Shown piece after piece: positions 10,912 to 22,904 of a stretch of 64,000 bases of DNA. The position numbers and the translations under genes are program-made. The notes below the pieces were generated by a model, which saw only the letters and a list, made by a program, of their open reading frames with translations, was not told where the DNA came from and did no database searches. Location of the stretch: contig NC_092568.1 in NCBI RefSeq assembly GCF_037975245.1, positions 10,195,501 to 10,259,500 of the forward strand, read 5' to 3'. Numbering within the stretch: position 1 is the first letter of the stretch; each line of letters opens with the position of its first letter. The DNA is from Apostichopus japonicus. Lineage: Eukaryota; Echinodermata; Holothuroidea; Aspidochirotida; Stichopodidae.

Positions 10912-11063
10912 TTAATTCTAACAGCAGTTAATTCTGTGTGTGTAAAAGTAAATTGGACTGACGTTTCGATCCTAGCAGGATCTTCTTCAGAGGCTAAATG
11001 ACAAGTAACAGTAACAGAAGGGACAAAAATTCATTCAAGCAATTAATTCTAACAGCAATTAAT
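10912..11063. mobile_element. 110-bp insertion flanked by 21-bp direct repeats
   Basis: Direct repeats at 10912-10932 and 11043-11063 agree at 20 of 21 positions and begin TTAATTCTAACAGCA. They bracket a 110-bp insert (10933-11042). On the minus strand the insert contains CCTCTGAAGAAGATCC, a GATCC/GGATC stem and CGAAACGTCAG. A related but shorter match lies at 47355-47410. Long target duplications plus truncation point to a retroelement 3' fragment. The GAAACGTC phrase resembles ends I associate with Penelope-like elements; that family call is tentative. Confidence 0.6.
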
Positions 11064-11176
11064 CTGATAATCGCATTCTTAAATTGGAGTTGATGGAATT
11101 GGATCGTGAGGGGTTTAAATGTGTTCATTGTATCTCTCTCTCTTAAGTTGTCCATATTTTCTTCTATTGCTTACAG

Positions 11177-11272
11177 AATACCTTCCAGTTTGATGGCCAT
11201 TATTGTATGGTGTATGAACTCTTACAGCCAAATCCTTTGTACCATTACTTTAAAAAAGTTAGCCGAGATGAG
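11177..11272 (+). CDS. DYRK/HIPK-like protein kinase, beta-4/beta-5, hinge and helix-D exon
   Basis: Thirty-two codons in phase 0, bordered by ttgcttacag and gtaagc. The peptide starts NTFQFDGHYCMVYELLQPNP and continues LYHYFKKVSRDE. This is the stretch through the gatekeeper and hinge. VYELL followed by N..LY..F/IKK is diagnostic of the DYRK/HIPK lineage (compare DYRK FELLSMNLYELIKK and HIPK FEMLEQNLYDFLK). A two-residue insertion separates ELLQ from PLY. The next exon, starting KLPLIRKV, fits directly after SRDE without a missing piece. Confidence 0.9.
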
Positions 11273-12876
11273 GTAAGCCAAACCTTTACAATTTCAGTTT
11301 CTTTAATTTCTTTATTCCAGTATAAATTAGAAAATTTATGAATTATACATAATGCCCTCCCCCACCCCCACTTACGTGTCTCCATAGCACCCTCACACGT
11401 CGAAGCCTGGTTTTCCTTTAATTAGAACTGGCCACTTCCAGTCAACCGCCCCCACTCCCTTCTCATTCTGCCATCCAGGTCCATAGCATGCATGGGTTTA
11501 ACAGTGTAGTTGTGTTATGTATTTTTATCAGCCCAAAATCTCATGTTTGGTGCTTTTTTGCTTTGGAGGACAAAGTTTACAAGCAAACGGACAACAGCCA
11601 ACTCCTATTATAATAGATATGGCGAGATCTGAAACCTTGTGAGCCGCTCGTGACATGTTAGTAAACAGTTATTAAGATGATACAAAACCTCTGTTGTGAC
11701 TAAGCCTTAAACCCTGATCGAAAAGCAGATGATAGTTTAAGTATTCACGTTCCGATTAAAAATGGATTATGGCAGAGTTCTATAAAAAACATCAAGAATA
11801 TAAACGATAGGCTGTTTTAGTTGCTCTTATATTCTGGCCGTTAATGTTAACGATTAGAATAAATGACACTCTGTGAGAATACAACAGAAACAAAGCCATG
11901 AGCGCGAATATGTTGGTACCGTGGTTTCCTGCTATACTGAACTAGTGCATAGCCTACTTCTATTATCTTATTTTTATTTTACACCGTCATCGGTGATGGA
12001 AGACTACAGTATACTTTCAACTTTGAACACAATTGAGGATCCTTTTTCTTTATTCCTTCTTTTCAATAAGACTATGTTTCTGTAAATAAACAGTGATACT
12101 TTTAGTAATATTTCGGTATACCTTTACACGTAGAGAATGAAGTGTACTAAAAAAGTTAAACCTTCGAAAGCGCTCGCTTGCAGATTCAATGGGGGTGATT
12201 GTATTGGCAGGCAATGCACAAGTGCTATTGAGCAAGGCTTCCATATTAACATCTTGGGAGCTCTCGCGAACGCACACTGCGTCTATTGTTCTGCGAGCCT
12301 CTCACAGATATTATTAAACTTGGTTCGCGAGATCTCGTGTAAACGAGTTGGCTATGGCCCAGTTAAGCCATGCTACTGTATCATTGTTGACCTTTTACAG
12401 ACGTTTTTGCCGACCTTTTTGGTAACTTTCCATATGCAGTCAGTTGGCGAACATACCATTTGTAATTAATATGTGTGTGTGTGTTTGTGTGTGTATGTAT
12501 CATGTTGTGTATGTCACTTCTTTAACAGACTAATTATAATTTGAGAAATAGGACGATCATGCCAGAAATTTTGAACTGTACGTTTTAAATATTCTTTTGT
12601 TTATAGGGCTGCAATATTTTTACAGGGTGTTGTTGCACAAAACCTACTTTATTCTTTTATTAACTTTTGATTTATTATTTGTACATATAGTACATGTATG
12701 CTATATGAAGCTTTATATAACTCTTAACTGTTTTTCATCTCCTACTTATAAATTATGTACTTTCATGTATTTAAACTTGATTTTAATAAACTTGAAAATT
12801 GAAATGTTTTAGTTTAAGGATTATTTGACATGTAATCTGATTGACAAACTTTGCAATTTTGCCTGCTCATTGCATG
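11273..12876. other. Intronic stretch; TG microsatellite only
   Basis: A TG/TGTA run is present at about 12471-12499. I see no gene in the remainder. Confidence 0.5.

Positions 12877-12952
<76 letters not shown>
12877..12952. repeat. (TA)n microsatellite
   Basis: About 76 bp of nearly pure TA with TTTA interruptions. Confidence 0.95.
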
Positions 12953-13501
12953 TCTTCCTGCTGTAAAGAAGGTAAACTGCTCTCTTTAATTGCTGGTCAA
13001 TTAATTAAATGCAAGGTGGTTATTGTCTATTGACTGATAAATTAGGCATCAGGTTTAATGTTGAGTCGAAGGCAAGATAATGAATTTCAAATGAAACGTA
13101 ACAAGTGTCAAGTGAAAAGAGCTCAGCGAATTGTGACAAAATTTCAATTTCCAATAAAGAGTTTATGTTTTTGTAATAATTGCAATTTATGAATCAAGAG
13201 TTATTACCTATGTTGATGCATAACAGTCCATCCCATTAATTTTCGACTGTTGTCAAATGGATAAACCATGACCACTGTTGAGAGGATTATAGAAGTTTAA
13301 GTTACTGTACTTGGGAGTCGTGAAACTACTCTCTGAATTTAGTATATACACTTAATTTCCTTATCTGGGTTTATACAACCGAAGAAAAAAAACAAAGAAC
13401 ATCGGGCAGCTGGTACAGTTAATAGCATCTCCCTGTGGAGAGTGTGTAATAAAAAACAACAGGAAAGAGAGAACCGGTGCATTTTGGTAACTTCTTGAAA
13501 T

Positions 13502-13773
13502 CAAAACTGCAGTATGAAATGTTGCCCCAAAAGGTAATGATGGCAGTTATGAAGAACTTAGCATGCATAGAACTCTGGATGGGAGACCTGATTAATTCAC
13601 TGTAGCTTTGGCTTTGAGTACAACGTTTCTTTAAACTGCCTTGTTGAATGAATAGTAATTACTTAGTGATCCGCGATATAGTTGTTGCTGACGTTGCAAT
13701 CTGTGGTCTCCCTCACAATTTTGCAAGGTCGCTAAGAGTGACTCCATAGTTTTCCCTTTTGGGAAACCAAAAA
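13502..13773 (-). repeat. RepB dispersed repeat, copy 1 (deleted form)
   Basis: On the minus strand this has an ATG at 13747 opening a 38-codon frame that begins MESLLATLQNCEGDHRLQ and stops at about 13631. The copy at 40340 begins with the same peptide, with one residue changed. Downstream come the landmarks CTCAAAGCC, GAATTAATCAGG, CCATCCAGAG and CATACTGCAGTTTTG, shared with 18641-18862 and 40340-41150. In this copy, CTCAAAGCC and GAATTAATCAGG are only about 15 bases apart, whereas about 500 bp separate them at 40340. It behaves like an internally deleted transposable element or a decayed gene-derived repeat. Confidence 0.6.
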
Positions 13774-16242
13774 GACTCGCTGGTTACAGTGACAATAGAG
13801 GTATTATTTACAGAACTGCCATGGTAAATAAAAGATCAGAATGGTAGACATGTGCGTCGTCCATCTGTCATATAAGCCTATAGGCATGTTATAGCTCAAA
13901 TACATCAAGTACATCACAAACAAAACTGGATCAGTTTTATGGTATCAATTTTTTTCTGACGGTAAAATCGAGTATAATCTGGCATTGGTAACTGAAATTC
14001 CCAGATATCATTAATGGAGAGAAAAGTTACCTGATGTTTACGTCACTACCTCGCTTACCTGTCTCCACATAAACTCGACACTCTCGCTGTACCGTGCCTA
14101 GAGTGAACTGGTACTGTAACCTTCTCTTTCTACAACCCTTAGAAGTGTCGTTTGTTTTTGTTTTTTGTACACTGAGTTTATATCTGTTTCGAATCAATCT
14201 AACAGTATTAAAGACAAGAAACGTCACCTAGAAACATGAAATCTCTTACTTTTTGTCGGGCCGATTTGCAATGATGAAATTAAATTGAAATGTTTTGCTT
14301 TTATAATCAACAGTTTTCATATGGTCACATTGTTTTTAGTTACATTTTCTGTACTGTAGTTTCTAATATAGTAACCATAATTACACTTACATAAATAAGG
14401 AGAAGTCAACTTGTGCTAGTCTCGAAGGTCTCTGAGTTAGATTAAGGGTGAATTACTGATAATTATTAATAATCAAATTGATAAAAAAAATCACGAGTAA
14501 ATTGGCAAATTTAATGGTTCAGATCTTGCAATCAGAATTCAGAACACGAATGAGTCGACGAGAACACATGAAACCGTCGTTCGTGGAAAGTAAAGAGAGA
14601 AAGAAAATGTAGGATGTAAATTTCTCGTACGCATGATAACTTTTTGTCCAACGACGAGAGGCCTGTCAATTTGATTGGACGTACAGTAAGACGATTTCAG
14701 GACTTGCGGCCCGCTAGGCACACCACAGACGTCTGAGCAATTAACACGAATGATGTACATCAGTTATTAAGACAAATGGTTTAAACTCTAAAACAGTAAC
14801 CTTCACACTGGTTTGAAAAATGTTTTAAAAATGAGGCCATGAATTTTTTTTTGGAAAATCTCCAGGGAAGCATCGTTTGTCATTTTTCAAAAGAATACAA
14901 TTTATTCTGTGATTGAATGCTACACTACCCTGGGAACCCTCAGCCAGCAGCTCTGTACATTACTTTCATTGCCATGAGTCACCAGCACAAGTGCACTTCA
15001 CACTTGAATTTCTCCCTGTTTGTAAGCTGAAAAAGTTTCCTTATTATTCAGGTCATAAAAAGTATATCCAACTAAATGACCTACTTTTGAGGAGGGAGGG
15101 TGGGTCGTCTGCATCAGCAGGTGACAGACAGACGTTTATTTTACCCCCTTTTTTACTCCCTCTTGCTTTTATTTCAGGTTAATGGCAAAGGCACATGTAT
15201 TAAGAATATTGTAGTCCACATGTCTGTAAAAGAAGTTTTGGCAAAATTTTGAAATTCCTTCTATTTGCTTAGTTTGGGTGTGTGTGTGTGTGTTTGTAAT
15301 ATATAGGTTTGGTGATAGAGGGTGCATTACAATAGTATTATTACTTTACTGTCAATCTAGCCTTTAGGTAGGTCTAATGAGTCAAGGAACTTTACCTGTT
15401 GTCTCTTGGAAAAAAATTGCAAAGTTGTTGTAAGTTATCGGACATTTACAAGTATTGAATGTATGATTGAAGTTCAGTGAGAAGATAAGCAAGAATGATA
15501 TTGACCCTCCCTCACTCATATTTGTATATCTTGGCTGAGTGCATGAGACACTAATATTGTCCTGAGTTACATCGGCCATGCAGCAGAAACATGTTTACTC
15601 AGATTTACATCCAAATGGCTTACATTGTATAACATATGCAGACAAGTTGCATACATCGGCATAAAAGTAGTCTAATGGAAATGATAGCACCAAGTTGCAT
15701 CTTAGCCCCCTTACCCAACCAAAACTTTCTCAAAGGAGAGGAGACATTAGAGCCCTACCCAGGAACATGGACATCTTGTTCTTTTCCTTCCCCCCCAAAA
15801 AAAAAATTGGCTATGGGCCAGATTGGGGGTGATTCAGTTGTGTCTGATAATACATGGCTTTAAAGGGTGTGAAGACTCCCGCAAAAAGAAACGTCTAATG
15901 CCGGTAATCTGACCTAGTTTCGAATGAGGTGTAACAGAAGTGTTAGACACCACCATCTATCCCAGAATATACACACACAGCTTGCTATCATCGGTAATTA
16001 GACTCCAGTGTACAGTCAGTACATACAGCTTCGGTCAATACCCACATCACAGTGTATAAACGATACAGCGATGGACATCTCAGGTCCAGCTAAATATATC
16101 AAGGTATCACGTTTCATTACTGTCTGCATTTTGTAGCGACACGAACAAAACTTCACTTGCAAGCAACAGAAAGTTAACTTTTTCAGATGGCCGCACGCAG
16201 TTTGGGTGGAGTCTTCAATGCCTTTAATAGTCATAATGAGGC
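13774..16242. other. Intronic stretch without recognised feature
   Basis: A TG run is present near 15279-15293 and a C7A10 run near 15790. The rest is plain A+T-rich sequence. No gene is supported. Confidence 0.5.
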
Positions 16243-16462
16243 AGCACTGTGTCAACAAGTAGGATGCTGATTTGGCTGCAGCATCCTGCAGCCAGGCTGT
16301 GTAGGACATGATTGTTCTGTGCAGTGTTACACAATAGGCAATGCAGCTTAAAACAATAGGCACTGCTGGTCTGCTAAGAATATGCCTATTGTTTGATATA
16401 TTACTCAGCCTAGCTGCAGGGGATACTTGCAGCCGCTGCATCTTTTACTTTTAACACAGTGC
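16243..16462. mobile_element. RepA foldback element, copy 3
   Basis: The left arm starts GCACTGTGTCAACAAGTAGG and runs into GCTGCAGCATCCTGCAGCCA. The right arm, read on the minus strand, starts GCACTGTGTTAAAAGTAAAA and contains the same CTGCAG-rich block. The arms converge on a perfect 12-bp inverted repeat, AAACAATAGGCA (16351-16362) and TGCCTATTGTTT (16382-16393), around a 19-base loop. The whole is a nested foldback of about 220 bp with no coding capacity. Confidence 0.75.
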
Positions 16463-16819
16463 GTTATAATGCAACCTTTAAGAGTCAATATGAACCTGTA
16501 AGTTAAAATGTGTATATATGCTGGAAGAGATATATTTGTTAGCAGAGGTCCTGTCTTTAGTTGTGGAATCATTTTGCATGAGTGATGCATCTAAGACTGA
16601 ACACAGACATAATCATTTCCATTCAGACTTCTGAAAAATGGTGGATTTCAAATTATGTTACAAATAATATCGAGTTTTTTACTTCATAAAAAAATTAAAA
16701 AATATCGCCAGGTTTTGAAGTTTTCTTTGAATAAAATTTGCAATGACTTTATGATTTGGCCAATGTTCCAATTTAGTGAATTTATTGCTTTAGACTATAG
16801 ATGACATCTTCTTTTTTAA

Positions 16820-16842
16820 GGGGGGGGGGGGGGTGGGGAGGA
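16820..16842 (+). repeat. Poly-G tract
   Basis: Fourteen G followed by T, GGGG, A and GG. It is a candidate quadruplex or an assembly-prone homopolymer. Confidence 0.9.
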
Positions 16843-18640
16843 GTGACTCATTGATCTGATTGTATTGTTTACATTGAACTTAAGATGATTGATTGACACG
16901 GTATTAAACACAAATGAAAAAGAAAGAAAGAAGACAAAAAAAAAATATACTGAAAAGAAAAGATAAAAACAGAAAGAAATGAAATCATTTAATTGTATTC
17001 TTAATCCCTCTCTACGGCAGGTAAGATCTTTTAATTGTCGCTCTAAAGGTTGAATGTAGAGAAATAAAAGTAATCGTCTAGTAGGTGCTTCAATTACCAG
17101 TTTTAAATTTTCATGTTCATTAATACAATTCATTTACCTTGATTTATGGCTAGCTTTGGCATTAGGATTTTTCTTTTAATTTTGAGAAGAAACAAGGAAA
17201 AGCAAACTTCTTTTTTGTTCATCCTTTTTGTCACGTTGATACAGTCATTCACCCATAGTAATATATAATATATATATATATGTATTTGTATATGTATATA
17301 TATGTATGTATATGCATATGCATATATATATATATATGTATATAGTTAATGATATTTGTTACGATGTAGGCTACATACATGCATTTGCTCTTCGTGAAAA
17401 GGTTATATCCAAAAAAGCTACGTGACAACAAAATTTATCCTGGGAGAGAGAGAGAGAGAGGCAATGACTCTGGAATTGTTTAATTGAGTCAATCAATATT
17501 CAAGGCTATAGTTTGATATGTCATCTAAATGGTAATGATCAATTAAGTCATACTAAAGGGGTGTCAGTGGTAATTAAGTTGATCCACGATCGTTGCAGCC
17601 TTCAAAAATTTTTGTTTTGGTAGAAATCACATCTCGTGACTGGTAAGCTGAAAGTGAGACAAAAGTTTATACGTGACTGGTGTCTTTCTCGGTTTCTAAC
17701 ATCTTTAATGAAACCAAATTTTTATTTCTATTTTAATTTTTATTCTTGAACCAGGGAGCTTTCCAAATAAGAGCATAGTAAAAAAAAAGTGAGAAAGAAA
17801 GAGAACAAACAAATTTTTTTTTGGGAAAAACACTGGCAGTAAAATTGTCATCGACTGACATTTTGAGTAATGGCGTGATGTAGATTGTCTTGCGATAAGC
17901 CTACATTTCAAAGTAATTCTGTTTTTAGCTTGATGCTGGTTCTCGAATGCTTTACAGTTCTCAAGTTTTGAAAACAATAATCTCCAAGTGGATTACAATA
18001 TTGTGTAAAATGTCTAAACCGATATATATATATCATTGTTATACTTTTTTTTAGTTTCCACCTATTTAAAAAAAAAAAAAAAACTTAAGTTTTCAGGATT
18101 TGCATGAATTTTTATCATTTCCTGTCGCCGCAGAATTTTGTTTGTAAGACACAAAGATATGGTTTACCTTCTTTTTGCTGAAAACCATTTCTTTCTCAAC
18201 AAACTGAAAAGAAGAAAATAGCCTTACATGGTATCTTGCAGACTAAAGGATTTGCCAGATTGCCAGAAAGAAAAATTTGTTGCAAGAGTTATTTATATGA
18301 ACTTTAAAGGGATTTACATACAGTAGATCCTTACCCTTTTTGAAAGTTTTATAGAGCTATGGATATACTTTGTTCCCCATTAATTGAACTCCATTCTACA
18401 AAAATGCACTCGAATCTACCTACGGTTAGCCTACAAAATGTTGCCTGTAACATTTTATTGAGCACTGCGGCCCCCCACAGACTTACTTCAGAAGTAAGTC
18501 ACTAACTCGTCATTCCAAGTCTACATACCATTAACTAACAATTCCAATTTTTAAGCCTTTAGAATTCAGACTTCACAATAGATCAATTGTAGAGTGAGGG
18601 ATCGTTTTGTTCACGTTTATAATGGAATGCATGAAACCCC
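16843..18640. other. Intronic stretch with TA/TG and GA microsatellites
   Basis: TA and TATG runs lie at about 17265-17345 and a GA run at about 17444-17460. No gene is recognised. Confidence 0.5.
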
Positions 18641-18862
18641 AAAAACTACAGTATGAAATGTTTCCCCGAAAGATAATGAGGGCGGCATTGAAGAAGTTAG
18701 CATGTATAGACTCTGGAAGTGTGACCTGATTAATTCACTTTGGCTTCGGCTTTGAGTACGGCATTTTTGTATGTTGCCGTGTTGGGCGAATCTAACTGTA
18801 ATAGTTATTGTCGACTTTGCGATCTGGGTTAAACTTAAAGTCTTTGCCGACATTTTCAATCC
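18641..18862 (-). repeat. RepB dispersed repeat, copy 2 (deleted form)
   Basis: The minus strand carries CAGATCGCAAAGTCG, CCGTACTCAAAGCCGAAGCC, GAATTAATCAGGTCACAC, TTCCAGAGTCTATACATGC and CATACTGTAGTTTTT in the same order as the other RepB copies. The ATG-peptide region is mostly lost. Like copy 1, it joins the CTCAAAGCC and GAATTAATCAGG blocks directly. Confidence 0.65.
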
Positions 18863-19175
18863 ACAGTCCAGTCATTAAATAAATTTGTAAAATTATTAAA
18901 CTTAAAATATTTTTAAAGAGACAAGTCAGAGAAGCGATACCTCCTATATCTGATTGAGATTATCATCAGCTTTGCTAAAGTCATTCTTTTCTCACAGTTT
19001 TGTGAAGTTCAAGGTCACCAGATTTGCCTCCCTTTCCCCACAGGACTTTTTAGCACAGATCAACTAATATTGCTAAATCACTCATACCTAAGAGGAGGAA
19101 ATTATCTTCTTGAGGTAAAACAGTTGTTGAATTTTGAAAAGGAGTGACCATTATTTAACATTTTAGCAGAATTGG

Positions 19176-19179
<4 letters not shown>

Positions 19180-19211
<32 letters not shown>

Positions 19212-19314
19212 TATATATGTATATATATATAGCTCTATTATAGGGCATATTTAGGCTCTATAATTCTATAATAGAGCTATATATAAATATTTAGTTGTAG
19301 CTCTATTACAGAGC

Positions 19315-19410
<96 letters not shown>
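19180..19410. repeat. TA arrays around a 19-bp inverted repeat
   Basis: Two long TA runs flank the perfect inverted repeat ATATATAGCTCTATTATAG (19225-19243) and its complement (19266-19284), separated by 22 bases. A third degenerate copy of the AGCTCTATTA block follows near 19299. Cruciform formation and instability are expected. Confidence 0.9.
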
Positions 19411-21013
19411 TGGTTTCCTTTTATCAGTATGTCATTTCTATTGTAGTGAGTTTACAGTCACCCTCTGGCATTCTAGACAGTGAACATAAAAAGTCTGTAA
19501 ATAATTTTCAGGATTACGATTTATGTTTAGATTGCAGTAAAGGTACAGCTATGTATCACTGTATACAGTAGGTGAGGCTTGCCTCAGTTGGATAAATGGT
19601 ATTTACCACTCTCTGTATTTAGTTTTCCGCTGTCTGGCTAACCTGTCTCTTCACAACCGCAACACTTTAACAAAGTCCTATAATTTTAAACGAGGATGCG
19701 TACATCCGCCGGTTCGTCTAAACTTTATCAACCCTGGAGGACCAGCTCTGGTATTCCACCGTTGCAACAAAATTAAAATTGATATTTTTTAGCTAGTATG
19801 GTTATTTTACCTGTTTACCCTTAAAATCTGTTCTCAGTGATAAAAAAAAATGGCCTTGTCCTGTCCAGGTCTGCCAACCAATCACACAAAAATACCTCAG
19901 GGAAAATCTTAGCAAGGCTAATTTTACATTTGTAGCTGATGATAGAACCTTGTCATTTTTCTCCTACAGTATTTTTTTTTTGTGACAATACTTGGGTTTG
20001 GGGTGTGTAATTGACCTCAGTTGTATCGGAGTGGTTAATTACTGTAAATGTAATAAATTTGATCAAATTTTACAACTTTATGTCATCTAGCTGTCTTGCT
20101 TTGTTCGGTCTCAGAAAATGCAGCAGATACCCGTCTGGAATTTCCAGATAGGAAAAATAGCTGAACTTGGGATTTGTTGATGAACTCTGCAGAAGTTTAA
20201 AGTACATGTATTTAACTTAGCCATCTCTTGAACATAACACACTCCAATCTACCATTGAAGGTAACGACTGGTAGGGCTGTTCCCCCTGCTGTTCTACCCT
20301 GTGGTCGACTCATTGCCCTTTTACTTCCAAATCATACCATTTCAGACGTGATCCTTGCTGAGCATTTTACACCCCTTTCAATCCAATTCTTAACTTTTTT
20401 GTCCGTGAGGGTTTTTAAGGACAGAGGTCTTTGTGGTTTGTCTACTTTCACCTACTTGAAGCACTTATAAGTATCCTTTGAAATTACATTGTTCTACTTA
20501 CATGAATTTTTTTTTGTGTGGTCACAGTCAAAAAATTTAAGTATTTCAGAAACCTTTTATTTTCTCTAAGAAAAGTCACCCAAGATACTGTGGACATTAA
20601 CTTATTTAATTCCGTAATTTTCAGAAAAAAAAAAAATTTAATTGCATTAAGATTTCTAAGGAATATTCCAGAAAAAACTGTTGTGACATTGGAGTTTGTG
20701 AAGGTTAACCAGAATCAAGAATGAGTAAAATTAACATCGAAATAGTGTTGCATTTGAAAACAATGCTAAAAAATAAGAAAATTCCAACGTGAAACGAGTG
20801 CTATCTTCTTCCATAGTAAACTCTTTGAGTGCCAAAAATATAGATCTTTCCTAGATCTGGCTGTGGAATTCTGTTTATTACAGAGAGGCATTGTGGGTAA
20901 TACATTGTGAGTAATATTCATAATGTGAATGGAAATTTGCCGTCAAGTTTGAATTGTCAGACGTGACTGAAATAAAAGAATGCTTCAGAGTATTCCTCTT
21001 TAGTAAAAAGGAA
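19411..21013. other. Intronic stretch without recognised feature
   Basis: A+T-rich sequence with a few homopolymer runs. No gene or defined repeat. Confidence 0.5.
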
Positions 21014-22203
21014 GGTGATTTGAATATTAAGATATTTGGTGCTGGTGATTTGAATATGAAGATATTCATTGGTGGTGATTTGAATATTAAGATATTCATT
21101 GGTGGTGATTTGAATATTAAGACAGTCATTGGTGGTGATTTGAATATTGAGACAGTTATTGGTGATGTTTTGAATATTAAGACAGTCATTGGTGATGATT
21201 TGAATATTAAGACAGTCATTGGTGATGATTTGAATATTAAGACAGTCATTGGTGATGATTTGAATATTAAGACAGTCATTGGTGATGATTTGAATATTAA
21301 GATATTCATTGGTGATGATCTGAAAGACAAATAGCGAGCGTACAGTAGCTTCCGATTTGAAGTCTCAGATCTTGAATATTAAGATATTCATTGGTGGTGA
21401 TTTGAATAATAAGATATTTATTGGTGGTGATTTGAATATCAAGACAGTTATTGGTGATGACTTGAATATGAAGATATTCATTGGTGGTGATTTGAATATT
21501 AAGATATTCATTGGTGGTGATTTGAATATGTAGATATTCATTGGTGGTGATTGAATTTTAAGACAGTCATTGGTGTTGATTTGAATATTAAGATATTCAT
21601 TGGTGTTGATTTGAATATTAAGACAGTCATTGGTGGTGATTTGAATATTAAGATATTCATTGGTGATGATTTGAATATTAAGACAGTCATTGGTGTTGAT
21701 TTGAATATTAAGAGTGTCATTGGTGATGATTTGAATATGAAGATATGCGTTATTGGTGATTTGAATATTAAGACAGTCATTGGTGGTGATCTGAATATGA
21801 AGATATTCATTGGTGGTGATTTGAATATGCAGATATTCATTGGTGGTGATTTGCATATTAAGACAGTCATTGGTGGTGATTTGAATATGAAGATATTCAT
21901 TGGTGGTGATTGAATTTTAAGACAGTCATTGGTGGTGATTTGAATATTAAGATATTCATTGGTGTTGATTTGAATATTAAGACAGTCATTGGTGGTGATT
22001 TGAATATTAAGATATTCATTGGTGATGATTTGAATATTAAGACAGTCATTGGTAATGATTTGAATATGAAGACATGCATCGGTCGTGATTTGAATATTAA
22101 GACATGCATTGGTGGTGATTTGAATAATATTAAGATATTCATTGGTGATGATCTGAAAGACAAATAGCGAGCGTACAGTAGCTTCCTATATGTAGTCTCA
22201 GAT
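21014..22203. repeat. 30-bp minisatellite with higher-order structure, about 36 units
   Basis: The unit is TTGAATATTAAGACAGTCAT plus TGGTGGTGAT. Two main variants, AAGATATTCATT and AAGACAGTCATT, often alternate. There are two blocks, 21014-21327 and 21373-22148. Each ends in the same terminal segment of about 55 bp starting GATCTGAAAGACAAATAGCG, so a block plus its tail was duplicated. A deleted unit (TGATTGAATTTTAAG) recurs 360 bp apart, near 21550 and 21910, showing a 12-unit higher-order repeat. Because 30 is a multiple of three, frames stay open on both strands (repeat peptide DLNIKTVIGG on plus, MTVLIFKSSP on minus). I regard these as by-products, not genes. Confidence 0.95.
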
Positions 22204-22904
22204 CCAAGTTGGTCACATTATCAGTTAGTTGGATCTTTCCAAAAGTGCCCCATGTTACCGCATGGCCTTGTGGGTAAAATTGTAGGGTAATGAGCAGTTC
22301 AAATCTGGAATGATTGCGGAATGTTGTCCAAGTGACAAATAAGAATGGGAACACTTGGTGTTTTATCATGAAGGTGTTCTTTGATGTACAGTACGTAGAA
22401 TTGATCTCGGGTTGCATTTAATTTATGGGTTTCCCTAGGTCAACCATACAGTATGTATGCAGTACACGCACGGACAGAAATAAGAACAAAGGGACATATA
22501 GGTACAGCTAATAAAAGTAAAATGATGAGGCCCATGCATAGAAACTATTTGCTTATCATCCTGAATTCCATGCTGCAAGAATGGAGGGATGGAAAAGAAA
22601 GCCATTTTGAAGGCAGTAAATACTGCATGGGGGGGAGCTGGCATGAGGGGGGGGCTGGCATGAGGGGGAGAGGCTGGCATGGGGGGAGGGGAAGGGATGT
22701 AGTACATTCATGTATTAAGCACTTACAAATATGATCCTTTGTTGCCAATATCACCTATTACCGAGAAGACCAGAGTACTATTGAACTCTCTCGGTCAACT
22801 CATTAAAATTCTTATCGTCGGCAGATATTTGCCTTACAGTATCAGCGTACGTTTGACTTCGTTGTCCGTTTCAAAATTGGCTTTTTTGTAAGTTTGATTA
22901 ATCA
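22204..22904. other. Intronic stretch with G-rich repeat
   Basis: At about 22628-22698 there are three to four copies of a G-run + CTGGCATGA unit (for example GGGGGCTGGCATGA), able to form quadruplexes. The rest is unassigned. Confidence 0.6.

Larger units (their letters stand above)
8586..11176 (+). other. Kinase intron, about 2.6 kb
   Basis: A phase-0 intron bounded by gtgagt and ttgcttacag. Besides the G-quadruplex tract and the 110-bp insertion listed separately, it holds a G-rich patch near 9367-9392, an inverted repeat GATGTCA-tgag-TGACATC at 10707-10724, and otherwise plain A+T-rich sequence. Confidence 0.8.

Noticed and set aside
10933-11042. An active hammerhead ribozyme
   Set aside because: The core reads CTGAAGA rather than CTGATGA and no stem III or cleavage-site pairing is apparent.
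16016-16441. A 141-codon open frame on the minus strand
   Set aside because: It overlaps the RepA foldback arm, has no recognisable domain, and its composition reflects the repeat.
20954-22167. Long open frames on both strands across the 30-bp repeat
   Set aside because: They follow from a repeat unit of 30 bp without stops; longest frames do not begin with ATG, both strands are open, and the repeat decays like a minisatellite.
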